Below are positions 43,901-57,050 of a stretch of 64,000 bases of DNA, piece after piece. A program made the position numbers and the translations under genes. Each line of letters opens with the position of its first letter. The first letter of the stretch is position 1. The notes beneath the pieces were generated by a model. That model had not been told where the DNA came from and did no database searches. It worked only from the letters and a program-made list of their open reading frames with translations. This DNA is from Spinacia oleracea (taxonomy: Eukaryota; Streptophyta; Magnoliopsida; Caryophyllales; Amaranthaceae): the NCBI RefSeq assembly GCF_020520425.1, contig NC_079488.1:26972247-27036246 (forward strand), written 5' to 3'.

Positions 43901-46900
43901 ACCCCCTCTTACCCCGCTTCTTACGGGAGCCTCTTTGAGGCATGGGGTAATGATAATGATAATGAATGACTTTTAGGAGTTATAATAATGTGGTTTCTAT
44001 TGTATTTTCATCCTTGTCACAAGAAAGACAAGAAAGATGAGATTTGTTATACTTTGGATTGTTGGGTCTATTTGTTCATCTACTTAGCAAGAAACTTTTG
44101 ACTTTGACCTAGAAAATTAGTTAGTGTAGCTCAGTAGGATGTCTTGAAACATCAAGAGATGTGTGCATGTAATATTTTAAAACCTAGGTCTTTAGATAAC
44201 TTGTGGTTTGTTAGTGATTCTTGGATGAAGTGTGGAACTAAAGACGGTGTATGACCTATGTTGTGTTGGTGACTTTTTGTTCTGGGTAAGCCAGTCTTGT
44301 GGCGGCGGTGCTATTTTGATAAGGTTTATAGGCGGTTCTTGGATGAAGTTTTGAATTGAGGGTTTTGTTCTGTGTGGTATGAGTGATTTGGTATTTTGAG
44401 TACAACAGTATCGTGAGTGCTTGGATTTCATCTTTTCTCTCACGTTGATGTTTCTGGTTTGATTGTTGTCATAAAGTGAGTTCTTAAGGTTTGTTGGACG
44501 TAAATAACTACAACAATGTTAGCCTTAATCGTCATACTTATGGACGTAAACAACTGGGTTCACTGCTAGTATGATGATGTCATACTTATGGATCGTTCTA
44601 CTTTGCTTAGAGTTTTCAATGGAGTATGAATGTACAATTCCTAAGACCTAGTTGTTTCATGTTCCTTTTACTCCTGTTTTTTCCGGTGGTCTTTGGGCTT
44701 TCTCAACCTCCTTTAATATTTCAATTTTCAGTTTAATGAACCGAATTTTCATTTTAATGAGCCGATGCTGCGTAAAATTGGTTTTGTACATTGGCTAAAT
44801 GTTGCAATCGGTTATCCTTCTTATTCTCGATATTTTGGAGACTGTCACTCCGACTTGGTTGGGGGCCTCTTCATTGTAGACTTCATCCCTTCTCTTCTGA
44901 CCACACGTTCATCTCCACCTATGTTTTGTGCCACATTCATCTTCTGAACAGCAACAACCCAATTATTTTATTTCACCTTCTGAATGTAGTATTCCATCCA
45001 TCCCTTTCTGTCTCCATTTGTTTGTTTAAATCTTTTCGAAGTTGCAGAGGATTATAGGATGTTTCCTTCTGTTATTCTGCGGCTAAACTAAACATTCTAG
45101 AGATTCTCAGTGCATTGAGAGGAGGTTTCTGGGATCAAGGAATAGCATGGGGTGGTGTTGGTTCCGTAGTGTTCAAAATATTGCCTTTAAGGGGAAAAGT
45201 TTTGTTAACTTCATTTAGAACCGGCTGTAACTGATGCACAGCATGAATTCCTTACGTTTCATCTGCTGTTGATTTAGGCTTCCTTTCCGCCCCTTTTCAC
45301 ATTTTGTAAACTTCTCTTAAATTTTGTTTAACCTTTTTATAACTTGGGTGCTACAGCTTTCTTTAAGATTAGACTAATCCTCTGGCATAGGTTTGAAGCT
45401 CATGAATCATAATCAACACAAAAGTCCCCAGTCATCATCTCTAGTCTAGTTGATTTTCCTACCAATGCGAAAACACAGATCAATTGTAGTTGTTTTTTAA
45501 TTGAAAATAAATGGTATAGCAGCGTCCATTTGATTTTCACGAGATAGATTGTAGACACTAGAGTTAACCTTCCAAGACAGTAGGCAGCCACGTGAACAAA
45601 ATTTTTTTTGCCCTGTTTCATGGATGAGTTGAAAGTCACATCAAAATGTTCTCTACTTATTATTTCACAAAATTGAAGGTTAATTGCCATGTTTTTAGTC
45701 CAGGGTTTAACAGAGAGTTCCTCTCTATTATTCCACACAATGGAAGGCCAAATTACCATGTTTTTAGTTCAGGGTCTAACAGAGCGTTCCTTTCTATAAT
45801 GCTGGGTTAAGGTTGTTTGCATTTGACCCCTTTCAGATTGTGCTGCTGTTGGGAGCTTCTTGTGCTAGATTGATGATTTGGCTAGGTCATTTATGATTTC
45901 TGACGGTATGTTGTATGTCTGAGTGAACCTCATATAGTATTCTATATATGGTTTTATGCCATTGTTGTAATTTGATAACGCATATGGCTTTGCCATCTTG
46001 CTTCACTTGGGAGTTGGAACCCAGTTTTATTTATTCCATTACAAGATATGTTTTTGTGTTGTAAGTTTTTCCGTTTTGAAGCTCAGATGTTGCATCCATA
46101 CATCTTTTTTTTCTGGAGACGTATCTTTTAAAGCTGTTATTTTAAATTTAATATCTTAATACGGGTTCTTTGTGATGTAGGATGAGTTTCAAGTTCAATT
46201 TGTATCCCTTTTGTGATAAAAAATTTCTTCAACTTGAGTTTGATTTTAAAATGTGCTAGTGGCCGTGGGTGTGTGTATGTCTGTTGGCTTTCGAACTGAA
46301 TTGTGTCACTGTATTATTGTGAATATCATCTTCCTTCAAATTGCATGACGTACATTTTGTTATGTTCTCTTGCATGTCTTAACTCTATTTTGTTATGTGT
46401 AGCAGTTCAGTTATTATACTTTGAGATTTCTGAGTCCAAATGATTTGTATATTTGTCCTTTGCAGCAAGGATGTTAGCACAGTAAAAAAACTGGTGGATG
46501 ATTGTCTATCAAGCCAGTTATCCTCTTCTCTCCGGCCTCATGACGCAGTTTCTGCCCTAGGCCCTATGTATGATGTCCACGATAAAAGTCATCTTCCTAA
46601 GATGACAGCTTGTGACAGCTCAATATCTGATCTTCTTGATTACTGCACAGATAAAAAGAATGAAATGAATAATTTTGTTCACAGTTACATGCAAAAAATT
46701 GCATATATTCAACATACCATCAAAGATGTTCGTTTGCAATTCAATGCTTTCTCAGAGGCAATTAAGCGTCAGGATGCTGTTTTTGAGGGCTTAAAGGTGG
46801 TTCGTGGTATTGGCCCTGCTTATAGATCATGTCTAGCTGAAGTAGTGAGAAGAAAAGCCTCAATGAAGCTTTACATGGGCATGGCAGGACAATTGGCTGA

Positions 46901-49900
46901 AAAACTTGCTACAAAGAGGGAGGATGAGGTGAGGAGACGAGAGGATTTTTTGAAGGCACAAAGCTCATTTATACCGAGGGATGTATTAGCTGCCATGGGA
47001 TTGTTTGATACTCCTAGCCAATGTGATGTTAATATTGTTCCATTTGACACTAGCTTGCTTGATATTGATATCAGGGATATTGACTGTTACGCACCTGAGT
47101 CTTTGGTTGGACTTCCATTCAGGAGCGAGAAATCCGGATCTTCTAGGACCTCACTTTCTATGTCCAACAACAGTTCTGTTGAAGGAAATGCTGTTGTTAC
47201 TCATGAAAAGGACGAGGACCTCCTTGATTTTTGTGACTTAGCAGATGTTGCTGGAACTAGTAAAATGGAAGTTGAAAATGCAAAACTGAGAGCTGACCTT
47301 GCTTCAGCAATTGCAAGGATTTGTTCTTTCAGCCCTGATGTGGAATATGAATCACTTGATGATAGTAACATAGACAGTTTGCTGAAAAATGCTGCTGAGA
47401 AAACAGCTGAAGCATTGCAACAGAAAGATGAATACGTTAAACATCTTCAATTGATGTTGAAGGCCAAACAACAGCAGTGTCAATCGTATGAGAAACGGAT
47501 TGAAGAGTTGGCTACGCAATTGTCTGACCAGTATATGCAGGCACGGAAATGTTTGGACAAAAGTGATGCCACTTATGCAAAATCAGATGATTGCAGGTCA
47601 GGAATTTCGGATCATGGAGAGAGACAACTTGCTTGCCGATCTAGTGATCTCATGGATGAGATTTCTTGCACATCTAACCCAGCTGATGCAAAAGATGGAC
47701 TTTTGCCTAGGATGACTGGCAAAGCCCAAGAAGTAGACGAGAATATGACCGACTCTTCTGGAATCCAGAATCCTCATTTAGACTCATCTATGATGGATCC
47801 ACAACGAGATGATCAGCTGCTTGCTACTGGTAGTTCTGTAGATGTCCTCCCTTCTGAAGCTCCTGGTGACCTTAGTCTGAGCACTGCTAAGGTCAATACG
47901 GATCATGTGTTGGAACTGCAAAGTGCACTTGAAGACAAGGCAAATCAACTGACTGAAACTGAAACCAGGCTCAAATCTGCATTGGAGGATATATCGAAGC
48001 TTGGCTTAGAGATGGAAAGCAGCAGGAAGCTACTAGATGAATCACAGGTATAGCTATTACAGATGCTTTATGTTTTTGAATATGCATGTATATGGACTTG
48101 TTCTTTTCTCTACTTATTTACTTATGCCTTTCCAGATCCATCTGTCTAACTGAAAATTATGCAGCTAAAAAACGGTATATTACTTCTTGCTTACTAGGAT
48201 TCTTCTTTGAGATCCTAATTGTGGCTTAGCTTAATCCAGCTTGTTTTAACTGCAATTAAAATGAGGCTTGCTGTGCCGACATGTGTTAAAGCTTGGCCCT
48301 TAATCTCTCTTCTTTAACCTTTTTCCTCCTCCTTCCTCTATGATTTGTTCACAGATGAATTGTGCTCACCTAGAGAACTGCCTGCATGAAGCTAGGCAAG
48401 AAGCCCAAACTCATCTTTGTGCTGCTGACCGGAGAGCTTCAGAATACAACACACTACGTGCATCTGCTGTGAAAATGCGTGGCCTCTTTGAAAGACTCAA
48501 GTCTTGTGTCAATGCTTCCGGGGGGGTTACTGGTTTCGCCGATGCGTTGCGTTCTTTAGCTCAATCTCTTGTCAGGTGGGAACCAATTGAAAGTCTGTTT
48601 GTCTATTTGCATGGTGCATTATTAGTTGTTTCTACTTGTTCTGCTAAGTACATCTTTCCTATTGAACATTCCTTGGCTGATTGAGTTTTCTGTTGTGTTC
48701 AACAAGTTGGTTACTGGAATAGTATACTGAAACTAATGTCATGTTTTGTTACACCATTTCAGCTCTACCAGCGATGGTGAAGATGATGGTAATGTCGAGT
48801 TTCGTACATGTATAAGGGTCCTTGCTGATAAAGTTGGTATTTTATCGAGGCAACGTGCTGAGCTGCTCGATAGGTACTCAAAGGCTGAAGCTGCAAACAA
48901 GCAGCTCTCAAAGGATTTGGAAGAGAGGAAAGAATTGGTTAAGACTTTATACACAAAGCATCAACTTGAGAAACAGGTATTTTCATGATCATGATTTTAC
49001 ATTATCAATACTTATCCGTTTCAAAAAAATTGCAACACTTTTAGTTTTGCGACTATTCATCTACTAACTTTGGCCATATATTTTTACTACTATACTAAAA
49101 TCGAATGTTATAATAAAATGTGGGTGGATTGATTTCATTGTAAGGTTTTAAAAAGAAGTATAATTAGAGATATGTACGAATCAAAGTTGTGATTTTTTAG
49201 AAACAGAGGAAGTATATCGTATACTTCACCATTAACCCATTGCCTCTCTTTAGACTCATTATAGCAAGTTAGATTGGTTGGAATTTGGATGCACAATAAC
49301 TGACCTATGTAGTCATAAAAAGGCTGTTTCTTTATTCCCTTGACCAAAAGCACTGGCTCAGCCTAATATACTCTTTAAGATGTGAGTAAATGAGAGATTG
49401 GTCCGTTGCATTGTTAGCGAAAGCCTTAAAATTGCAAAATGCTGACTTTCAAGTTCATTTAGAAGAGGATTGATGTTCATTTCAAATATGAAAACAAGAG
49501 ATTTATTTTTCCCTATCCTTACAATGCATGTTGGATCTTAACAATAAATCAATTACTGGATAAAAGGTTCTCCTTGAAACGGTTTACTGTGATGCCTGTT
49601 AAACTGTTTTAACTTTTACTAATTTGAGCTGCCAATTGCCATTGTACCTTTCTGATGTTTCTGTGACAAGTTGGCATTTTTACATGTTGCACTATCAAGT
49701 GCTTTCCTGAAAACTTATCACCTGACAGGTGACGGAATTCTAAAACATACAGACATACCTTCTGATTTCTTTCATTGCATGCACTCTCCTTTTTACTTCA
49801 TCGCTTCTTTCACCTTGTTGGTTACTCAGGTTACGTCTATGTTCTAAGTTCTACATACCTAGCCTTTTTAGAGTTAAGGTAGGCAATTTTAACAAGTTTA

Positions 49901-50715
49901 AACTGGAGAAGCAGACGACTTTCTTGAATGTTGTTTCTGAGAGCTTTAAAGTTTACCATGCCATGTAGCGCTTTCCTCCTTCAATTCAACACATGTCATT
50001 CCATGTCATCCATATATATTCCAAAATCCCAAAATTAGAAACACATGTGTAGTTATAGTTTATACAAGATTCGAACCCATGACCACTTGATTCAAATGTT
50101 CATGATTTATCCACTTGGCTATGTCATGTTAGGGGAAAAGCTCTATATAGCATATTAGAGAAACGGAGAATTGTGTTGAATCAAGCTCTATATGAGCTTT
50201 TAAGAGTTCATAGTATCAAGCCTTTCGAATGCTTGAATATCATTTACATTATCTGTAATTTCCACTTCATTAATCAAAATCTTCTTCTTTAATCATTTAT
50301 ATCTTTATCTACAGTATGACTAATTTTTTCTATCCTTAAACAGGCAAATAAGGAAAAAATCTCTTTTTGCCGTTTCGAGGTCCATGAGATTGCTGCCTTT
50401 GTCCTCAATTCATCAGGGCATTATGAAGCAATAAGCAGGAACTGCCCCAATTATTTTCTATCTCCAGAATCCGTTGCCTTGTTCATCGATCATCTTCCCA
50501 TTCGACCTGCCTATATAATTGGTCAGATTGTTCACATTGAGAGACGTGTTGTGTCAAGGCACGAACGCAGCAGCAGCAGTGGAGGTGATCAACCTGATTC
50601 ATCTGATAGCACCTTAGCCACTCGTCTTCCTGTGGGATGTGAATACTTCATTGTAACAGTTGCTATGCTGCCTGATAATACCACCACCACCATTCATTCG
50701 CCAGTGCCTTCCTGA
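40976..50715 (+). CDS. ATG11: Autophagy-related protein 11 (ATG11), five coding exons
   Basis: Coding exons 40976-41919, 46466-48047, 48355-48575, 48763-48976 and 50344-50715 have GT-AG borders and consistent phases, total 3333 bases, 1110 residues. ATG11 is the scaffold that links the ATG1-ATG13 kinase complex to forming autophagosomes and is needed for selective autophagy; the Arabidopsis protein is about 1150 residues by recollection. Visible parts: an N-terminal ubiquitin-like region (IHIAENGHSYELDCDGSTVV), DPALKALPSYERQFRYHYHC, an ATG17-like helical region (RPHDAVSALGPMYDVHDKSH, VRRKASMKLYMGMAGQLAEK), coiled coils in exons 2-4, and the C-terminal ATG11 domain (RFEVHEIAAFVLN, PAYIIGQIVHIERRVV, GCEYFIVTVAMLPD). 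The start is ATG 40976 because MSSNVTGGYIGRGKL fits the family; the frame upstream lacks ATG. Intron 1 (4546 bases) contains transposable elements. The gene looks intact. Confidence 0.95.
43310..43661. mobile_element. MULE-type MITE in ATG11 intron 1
   Basis: It is 352 bases with terminal inverted repeats of about 100 bases, starting GGAAAATTTAGTAGTATTAA at the left and, inverted, GGAAAATTTGGTAATATTAA at the right. Flanks CTACTGTTT (43301-43309) and TTACTGTTT (43662-43670) form a 9-base duplication with one mismatch. The termini are related to those of the larger MULE at 22565-23532, so it is a small deletion derivative of the same family. Confidence 0.85.
43696..43966 (+). mobile_element. 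SINE copy in ATG11 intron 1
   Basis: It aligns with 61249-61515 over about 265 bases, including CTTCCTTTCCATGAA, GCTTTTGGGTCAATTG, GCAATTGCAGGGGTAA and GGGAGCCTCTTTGAGGCA, and ends in a TAATGATAATG tract typical of plant SINE tails. The borders are approximate because no clean target duplication is visible for this copy. Confidence 0.7.
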
Positions 50716-50930
50716 TCTCTGGCAATAATCCTAACAGACATGATGGAAGTAGGGATAATAATATAAAAAAAAGGAAAAAAAAAAGAAACTGTAAATAATG
50801 TATCATATTTGAGAAACTTTCAACATTCAAATCCCTCTCCTTCACTGGAGGGTTCTTGTACAGTTGAATGCTGACTTTGGTCTTTAGACTTTTTCCTTTG
50901 TAAATAAGGTTACTTAGCATAAAATTGCGC
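50716..50930 (+). other. Probable 3' untranslated region of ATG11
   Basis: It follows the TGA at 50713-50715. AT-rich with A-runs at 50764-50790 and candidate polyadenylation context near 50895-50920. The exact end is unknown. Confidence 0.4.
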
Positions 50931-52094
50931 TCTGAATCTGCTTTAGCCTGTTAGTTTTGTGGAGTGGTCTTTCAAGGAGCTCTAAGTCTCAAGTAGGATT
51001 GTATCATGTCCATATGGACATAGGTGACTCGTATTGGTATTATCAATACATTGTTAAGAAGTACCGATGCAAGTCATTTGGGATATCGGTGCTGATATAT
51101 TTTGTGTTGGTACTAAAAATGGTTGATTTGGGTGACTTATGTCCAATTTGGACACACCTGATGTTTAGCATCCCTTGTTTTTTCCGTTAAGCTAAAGGTT
51201 TCATACTTTTCACCTGAATAGAAAAAAAGAAGGTCCACACTAGTTCATACTAACAGTTGTCAGGTGAAAATAATGAAGCTTTGTATTCGTATTGGTAATG
51301 TTTTCGTATTTCAGGTGATGATAACGAAGCCTCAAACTCGTACTTTAACTTGAGTCATTTTGGTAACATCAGGTTTTTGTTGAACTTCTGTCATTTTGAT
51401 AACATCTGGTTTTTGTTGAACGTAAAATTAATAAAAGGATCATACGACAAATAAGAAACGTATGGAAGAGGATTAACCATGACAAGAGTTGGGCCAAGTT
51501 GCAAATAATTGTGTCATAGCTGTTCTTTGTCTACCCATATGTTTAGTCACATCTGATGAAAGTACAAGTTGTAAAGTACAAGTTGTTTTTTAAATCATTC
51601 CTCATAAAGTTATGTTTAAGCTTCTCATGTGTTTGGGTCCAAATATTGGTCTATTATGACATTTGACACTGATGTTATTGGTAGCCAAGCTTTCATGCTC
51701 AAACTGGTCTATTATTGGTCTCACCTTTTTCTTTTTTCTTGCAAAAGTTGGATTATTCACAAATCATGCATGTGTTTACTTCTTAATCATGTCATTGTTG
51801 ATGTTGATTACAACTACAAAATAAGTGATTAGTCTTCTAGTTTACACCATTTATGGCTTTTTTGGTTAAATTTTTAAGATCTGCCGATATAAGTAGTAAG
51901 GGGCGGACCTATATGTCCCTGGAGGGGTCCAAAGGAACCCTCATTATTTGGAAAAATATCTGTTAAATTGATATTGAGGAAATTAATTGCACTTGAATAT
52001 TTAGTACAGTATATTATTAGTTAACTTGTAATGTAGATAGTGAAATGTATTTGTAGCTTAGTGGTTCCTTGATTACTATACCTTATGGGTTACC
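50931..52094. other. Intergenic sequence downstream of ATG11
   Basis: No gene is seen. 51897-52090 contains GGGGCGGACCTATATG and GGAGGGGTCCAAAGGAACCC, which I recall as a recurring plant repeat next to decayed DNA transposons; its continuation resumes at 53904 after the retroposon. Confidence 0.4.
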
Positions 52095-52106
52095 TAGTTT
52101 CGAGTC

Positions 52107-53891
52107 TTTTTTTTTTTTTTTGACATAGGCTAAATTTTACATAAAATAAAGAGGTTTACACAACTACATACTAAATTCTACAACAAAACTAAGGTCTTTA
52201 TAGGCCATTACACATATTAAACCAACAAAGTACACATGAACAAACAATGAAAGTGCAATGTGATCTTCTCGCTTGAGCCCGTGATTGTTGAAAATGCCTT
52301 GCTTACACCACCTTTGATGCGGTGTCCTGCCAAGACAATTTGCGACCGGGTTTTCTTTATAGTAGATGGTGCTGATGATAGGCCATTTACGACTAGGAGA
52401 CTCTTGGAAGAACCTGCAGAACTTGGGAAACAAGGAAAGGAACGACAGAGAAACCATGCTACGGTCTAGGCTCATAGACCTTGTGTATTGCACACAAGCA
52501 TCGAAATAGAACTTGTTTAGCATGCTATAAAACCCCATAAAATGGGGAGCAGCGCTCAGATACTGGTTTTTGAAAGCGCTAATAACAACTCTCAACGCTA
52601 ACCTAAAAGAAGGGGTAACAAAAGCTACCCTCCACGACCAAAGGACCTCCCAAACCCAATAACAACGAACCTTCCCATAGACTATTTCCCCTTCCTTAAT
52701 CAAACAACTAACACTACAACCCCCAAGCCTACACCTAAATGCAAAGGACACGAACTCCATTATTCTAACATCAGCAACGGTCGAGGGAAGACACACTTGG
52801 CCACACATTAACTCCCCCCACCTAACAACCAACCCCGCCATTTGAACAACCTGAATGGGGTTAAACCACCTACAAACAGAACATTCTTCAGGATACATTC
52901 AAACAACACCAGAAAACTAAGACGAACACCACAACCAACAATCTTATACGGACAACACATACCAAAACCAAGAAGAAACCAACACAAAACTGCCCAGATC
53001 AAAGTAGTGCACCAAAACATATTAAAATCAGACCTAAAGACTAACACAAGGCAAAGCAGATGAGGTATGGGCACAAGCACAAGAGGCAAAATTTAACCCA
53101 AAACTGAAACCCTAAACTAACCTTTACCTTTTGCGTCAAGGTCGAGTGGTTCGACACTACAAGGCGGCGGCACTACCTTTACAGTCAAGATCGGGGTGGT
53201 TCGACACTACAAGGCTGCGGTACTACCTTTACCGACCAGATCGGGGTGGTCCGACACACACAAGACGGGGCGATTAGAAAGGCTTGGGAAAAACAAGCCA
53301 CTTAACAAAAGGCCTTGGAAAAACCAAGCCAAAACAGGTACCCAACACAAATCAATAGAACTCAACCCGAAAACTTAGCGATTTCAAATCCAAAAATTAA
53401 ACCCTAACTCTAAAAGTTTACCTTTACCGACGACCGACGGTAACAATTAAAGAAGGCTGGAAAAGACGCCTAGGTTGAGAGCTTGACCCGATCGATTACC
53501 TCCAAATCCAAAACAAGAACTTTGCTTGGCTAATCTGGATACACGAACAAGAAACCCTAAAAAAACCGAGGACCGCCTACAAGAAACGGCGCCGGCGACT
53601 ACAAAATCCGGCGAGAAGACAACACACTAAGTGGAGGTAGAAACTTTTTCGGAAAAAGCTTGGCTCCGTCTTCGACTTCCCTACCGGAGAACACTTTTTA
53701 ATTACAAATACACACGCTAACGACGATGAAGGAGGCTCGCCGGCGGTCGTTTAGCAAGCGGCGACCACCAGCGAGCCGCCTAAGGAAGCGGCTAGGGTTA
53801 GGGTTAGGGTTTGGGTAGAGAGAAGGCAGAGAAAAAAAAATTTAGAGAGAGAAGTTTTTTCGAAGAGTATTTTTTTGAATTCTATAATTAT
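52107..53891 (-). mobile_element. Poly(A)-ended retroposed sequence (non-LTR type), minus strand
   Basis: A 1785-base insert is flanked by TAGTTTCGAGTC at 52095-52106 and 53892-53903 (12-base target duplication). On the minus strand it ends GCCTATGTC followed by about 15 A residues. The 5' end (right side) is CT-rich with CCCTAACCCTAACCCTAGCC. An open frame of 244 codons (52898-52164, minus) is present but lacks reverse transcriptase motifs; I do not recognise it. It may be a non-autonomous LINE-mobilised element or a retroposed transcript. Short tandem repeats of about 56 bases (GTGGTTCGACACTACAAGGC) lie at 53124-53270. Confidence 0.75.
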
Positions 53892-53940
53892 TAGTTTCGA
53901 GTCCTAGTAATAGAGAATGTCGAACATATTTTTTTTTTTC

Positions 53941-54715
53941 ACTTTTTGCCTTTTACTTGTCCTTCTATTGATCCTCTAAATTCTTCATCTTTTTTTTCAC
54001 CCTTTTGTTGGTCGTTTTTTCTTCATCATTTTTCTTTATTCATTTTTTTTTTATTTTTTTTAATTTTTATATGATTCATGATTTTTCTTTTACAAAAATA
54101 CAAAAATATTAGTAGTGTTACTTTTTTCTTCAAAATAATTTTGTAATTGGCATAGTATATATATATAAGCAATTTATTTTATACTCTATTTTTATATACT
54201 TATAGTTGCATGTTTTTTGAACTTTTAAGAGGCATAATTATATAATAGCGTAATGCCCCATACATTGAAAATGATATTCCTATTTCTTTGTTAGTGTCGT
54301 TTTGTGCAATTTTTTCAACGGCATTTTTTTTTTCACTTTTTGCCTTTTACTTGTCCTTCTATTGATCCTCTAAATTCTTCATCTTTTTTTATCACCCTTT
54401 TGTTGGTCGTTTTTTCTTCATTCATTTATTTTTATTTTTTATTTTTATTTTTATATGATTCATGATTTTGCTTTTACAAAAATACAAAATATTAGTAGTG
54501 TTACTTTTTTATTCAAAATAATTTAGTAATTGGCATAGTATATATAAGAAATTTATTTTATATTCTATTTTTATATACTTATAGTTGCATGTTTTTTGAA
54601 CTTTTAAGAGACCTAATTATATAATAGCGTAATGCGCCATACATTGAAAATGATATTCCTATTATTTTTGTTAGTGTCATTTTGTTCAATTTTTTCAACG
54701 ACAATTGTAATAAAA
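53941..54715. repeat. Tandem duplication of about 394 bases
   Basis: The segment beginning ACTTTTTGCCTTTTACTTGT at 53941 recurs at 54335, and similarity runs to about 54715 with minor indels. The sequence is T-rich and non-coding. Confidence 0.85.
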
Positions 54716-54998
54716 AAAATCTACTTCAAAGTATGAAAACTTGTCGTATACACTCTTTTTTTTTTCCATTTTATTTGAAATCGCGCCAAGTTAACCCTGT
54801 AATTTGGATTAGGTGTTGATTTTCATATTATGAAACCCAAAAATTAAAGTTCCTAAATCTTCCACATATTTTATTTATAGCGTTTATAATATTTTAACTA
54901 CTTAACTTTCATCTTTAACTCCCTAAAATGAGCATATACGAGAATTATAAAGCAAATTAAATTTTTTTTTCGACCCCCATTTGTGGCTGATAGTGTAT
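54716..54998. other. AT-rich intergenic sequence
   Basis: No gene, repeat or regulatory feature is recognised. Confidence 0.4.
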
Positions 54999-55007
54999 TT
55001 TGACTAG

Positions 55008-55349
55008 GGGTGATGATAAAGGTCGCAAGTTGCGACAACATTTAATTGTCGCAATCTTATGTGTCGGAGTTTAATTGGTACATATAGGCGCCACGTAGGC
55101 TATGAGTCATCATAATATTTTTACTATCAAAACAAAATTTTTACTATGAAAATATGTAAATAAGGTAATCGGTATAAAAAAAGAAACAAATTAGAAAATT
55201 AAGATTTTCTTACCTTTATTTTAAACATGTATAATAGGATATATAAACTAAATATTTTAGATTCCAATTTAAATCATGACACATAAGCATGCCATGTCAT
55301 CATTGTGACACGGCTTAAAGGTCGCATGTTGCGACCTTTATCATTTTCG
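55008..55349. mobile_element. MITE with 9-base target duplication (MULE-like)
   Basis: It is 342 bases. The inner parts of the ends are inverted: TGATAAAGGTCGCAAGTTGC at the left and GCATGTTGCGACCTTTATCA at the right. Flanks are TTTGACTAG at 54999-55007 and 55350-55358, a perfect 9-base duplication. The interior is AT-rich and non-coding. It is unrelated in sequence to the GGAAAATTT MULE family. Confidence 0.8.
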
Positions 55350-55358
55350 TTTGACTAG

Positions 55359-56290
55359 ATCAAAAACATGTCGATAGCATTTTCCATAGCAACAAAGAAT
55401 AATGCTTAACTTATAGTGTGTATGCCCTGCAAGGTAGTATTGTGACGGATGCTAAAACAAGCATTATCTAGTTATATTGAGCATTTATCATAAACAACTT
55501 AATAAAAACTACTTTTAACAATTAAGTGGTAAAACAATTAAAATTTTACTGTGGGATATTTATTTAAAAATAAGAAATTAAGATGGTGGCATTGGTGAAG
55601 ATTGTGGGGTATTTATTTAAAAATAAAAAATTAGAATCCGAATCTCATAACAAGTGAAAGTTAATGTCACACCAATTAAGTTACGCGCATCGATATCATG
55701 TTAATGTCGGACATCTGTTATAGTCAGCTGATTGCATTCCCGTTCTCATTTCTTCCTCACCTCAACATACCAAAGTCCTACGAACTACATTACATTCTCG
55801 TGTATACTATACCTAAATATACATCCCATCCATGACCGGAATAGTATGTAAGAAATAGGACACCTACTCGACCCATAAATTAGGGTATAACCTATGTATG
55901 TATTGAAAAGGGTAAAAAAATCAAAAATAAAGATTTTCAATCTCATATCAAATGAATGTCACATTAGCTAAATTATGTCTATCGATAAGTTATTGATACC
56001 AGATCCCTGTTACAATCAACTGAATCCATTTCCCTTCTCGTTTCTCTCTTACATAAGCATATCGAAGTCCTTTGTATTACATTTTGTTTTCGTATATACC
56101 TAAAAATACATCTGTCCATCCACCGCCGAAATAGTATGTAAAAGGTAGAACGCCTGCTCGAACTAGAGATTGGGTCTAACTCTTAATGTATGTATGAATC
56201 GTATGATTAGGGTCTAATGAAAAAGGGTAAAAAAGAAAAAGTCAAAAGAGTGAGGACTAACCGACTAAACCGATACCTTTAAAAGCCCTC
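55359..56290. other. Intergenic region with a diverged 290-base duplication
   Basis: 55630-55920 and 55935-56235 share blocks in the same order (AATGTCACA, CATTCCCGTTCTC or CATTTCCCTTCTCG, ATAGTATGTAA, AAAAGGGTAAAAAA) and look like an old tandem duplication upstream of the RING gene. No gene is seen. Confidence 0.5.
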
Positions 56291-56299
56291 TCAGAAAAA

Positions 56300-56949
56300 G
56301 GTTACAACGTCATCTTCCCTCCATCCCCAATTTCCAGCTTCAACGCCTTCGCTGACTCCCTTAACCCCTTTTACCCTCCACTCTCTTTCTCTCTCTTCGA
56401 TCAACCCCCTTTTTCTCTCTCTTCTTTATTCAGGTATTTATCTTTTGCCTTTAATTTCGATTTTTCTTTTTTGATTTCTTGCATACTTTTTTCGCATTGG
56501 TTTGGATTTTATCAATTTATACGACTTCTTGTTTTGATTTTCTCATCTGGGTGTCACCAATTTCTTTCGTTTTCATTGTGTTTCAATCGAAGATAGGCTA
56601 TTTGGATTATTTTGTTAACCTGGGTTATCGAAATTTCACAGAATTTTCTGGGTTAATTTTTTAATTTTAATTGCAATTATTAGGTTGATTTAAGATGGGA
56701 TATTGAGTCTTTAGTGGAAATAAATGTTCTTCATTTATTTATTGGTAGGGTAGTGACGAAACTACATTAATTTCTTAGAACACATGATTTTCTGATAGAA
56801 TAAAGTTATAATCAATTACTTTCTGATTTATGGACATTTTATCTTCACAAATGGATAATTTATTTCACATATTGAGTTAGCATTCTTGATACTGCCTGGG
56901 TTTATGGGACAAGTGATGATATTTTGGAGAATTCTTATTGTTGTTGCAG
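56300..56949 (+). promoter_or_regulatory. 5' leader exon and leader intron of the RING-finger gene
   Basis: A CT-rich leader (56300-56433) ends at ATTCAG/GTATTT. The matching acceptor is TTGTTGCAG at 56941-56949, giving a leader intron of 516 bases (56434-56949). The second exon then runs about 100 bases to the ATG at 57051. The transcription start is inferred, not seen. Confidence 0.5.
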
Positions 56950-57050
56950 TTTGTCACAACTTAGGAATGAGTTAACTTTGAGGGAAATTGACATTTTCTC
57001 CCTCTTAAAGTCGAAGTACCCTACCTGTATTAGTAGGATCTTGAGACATT

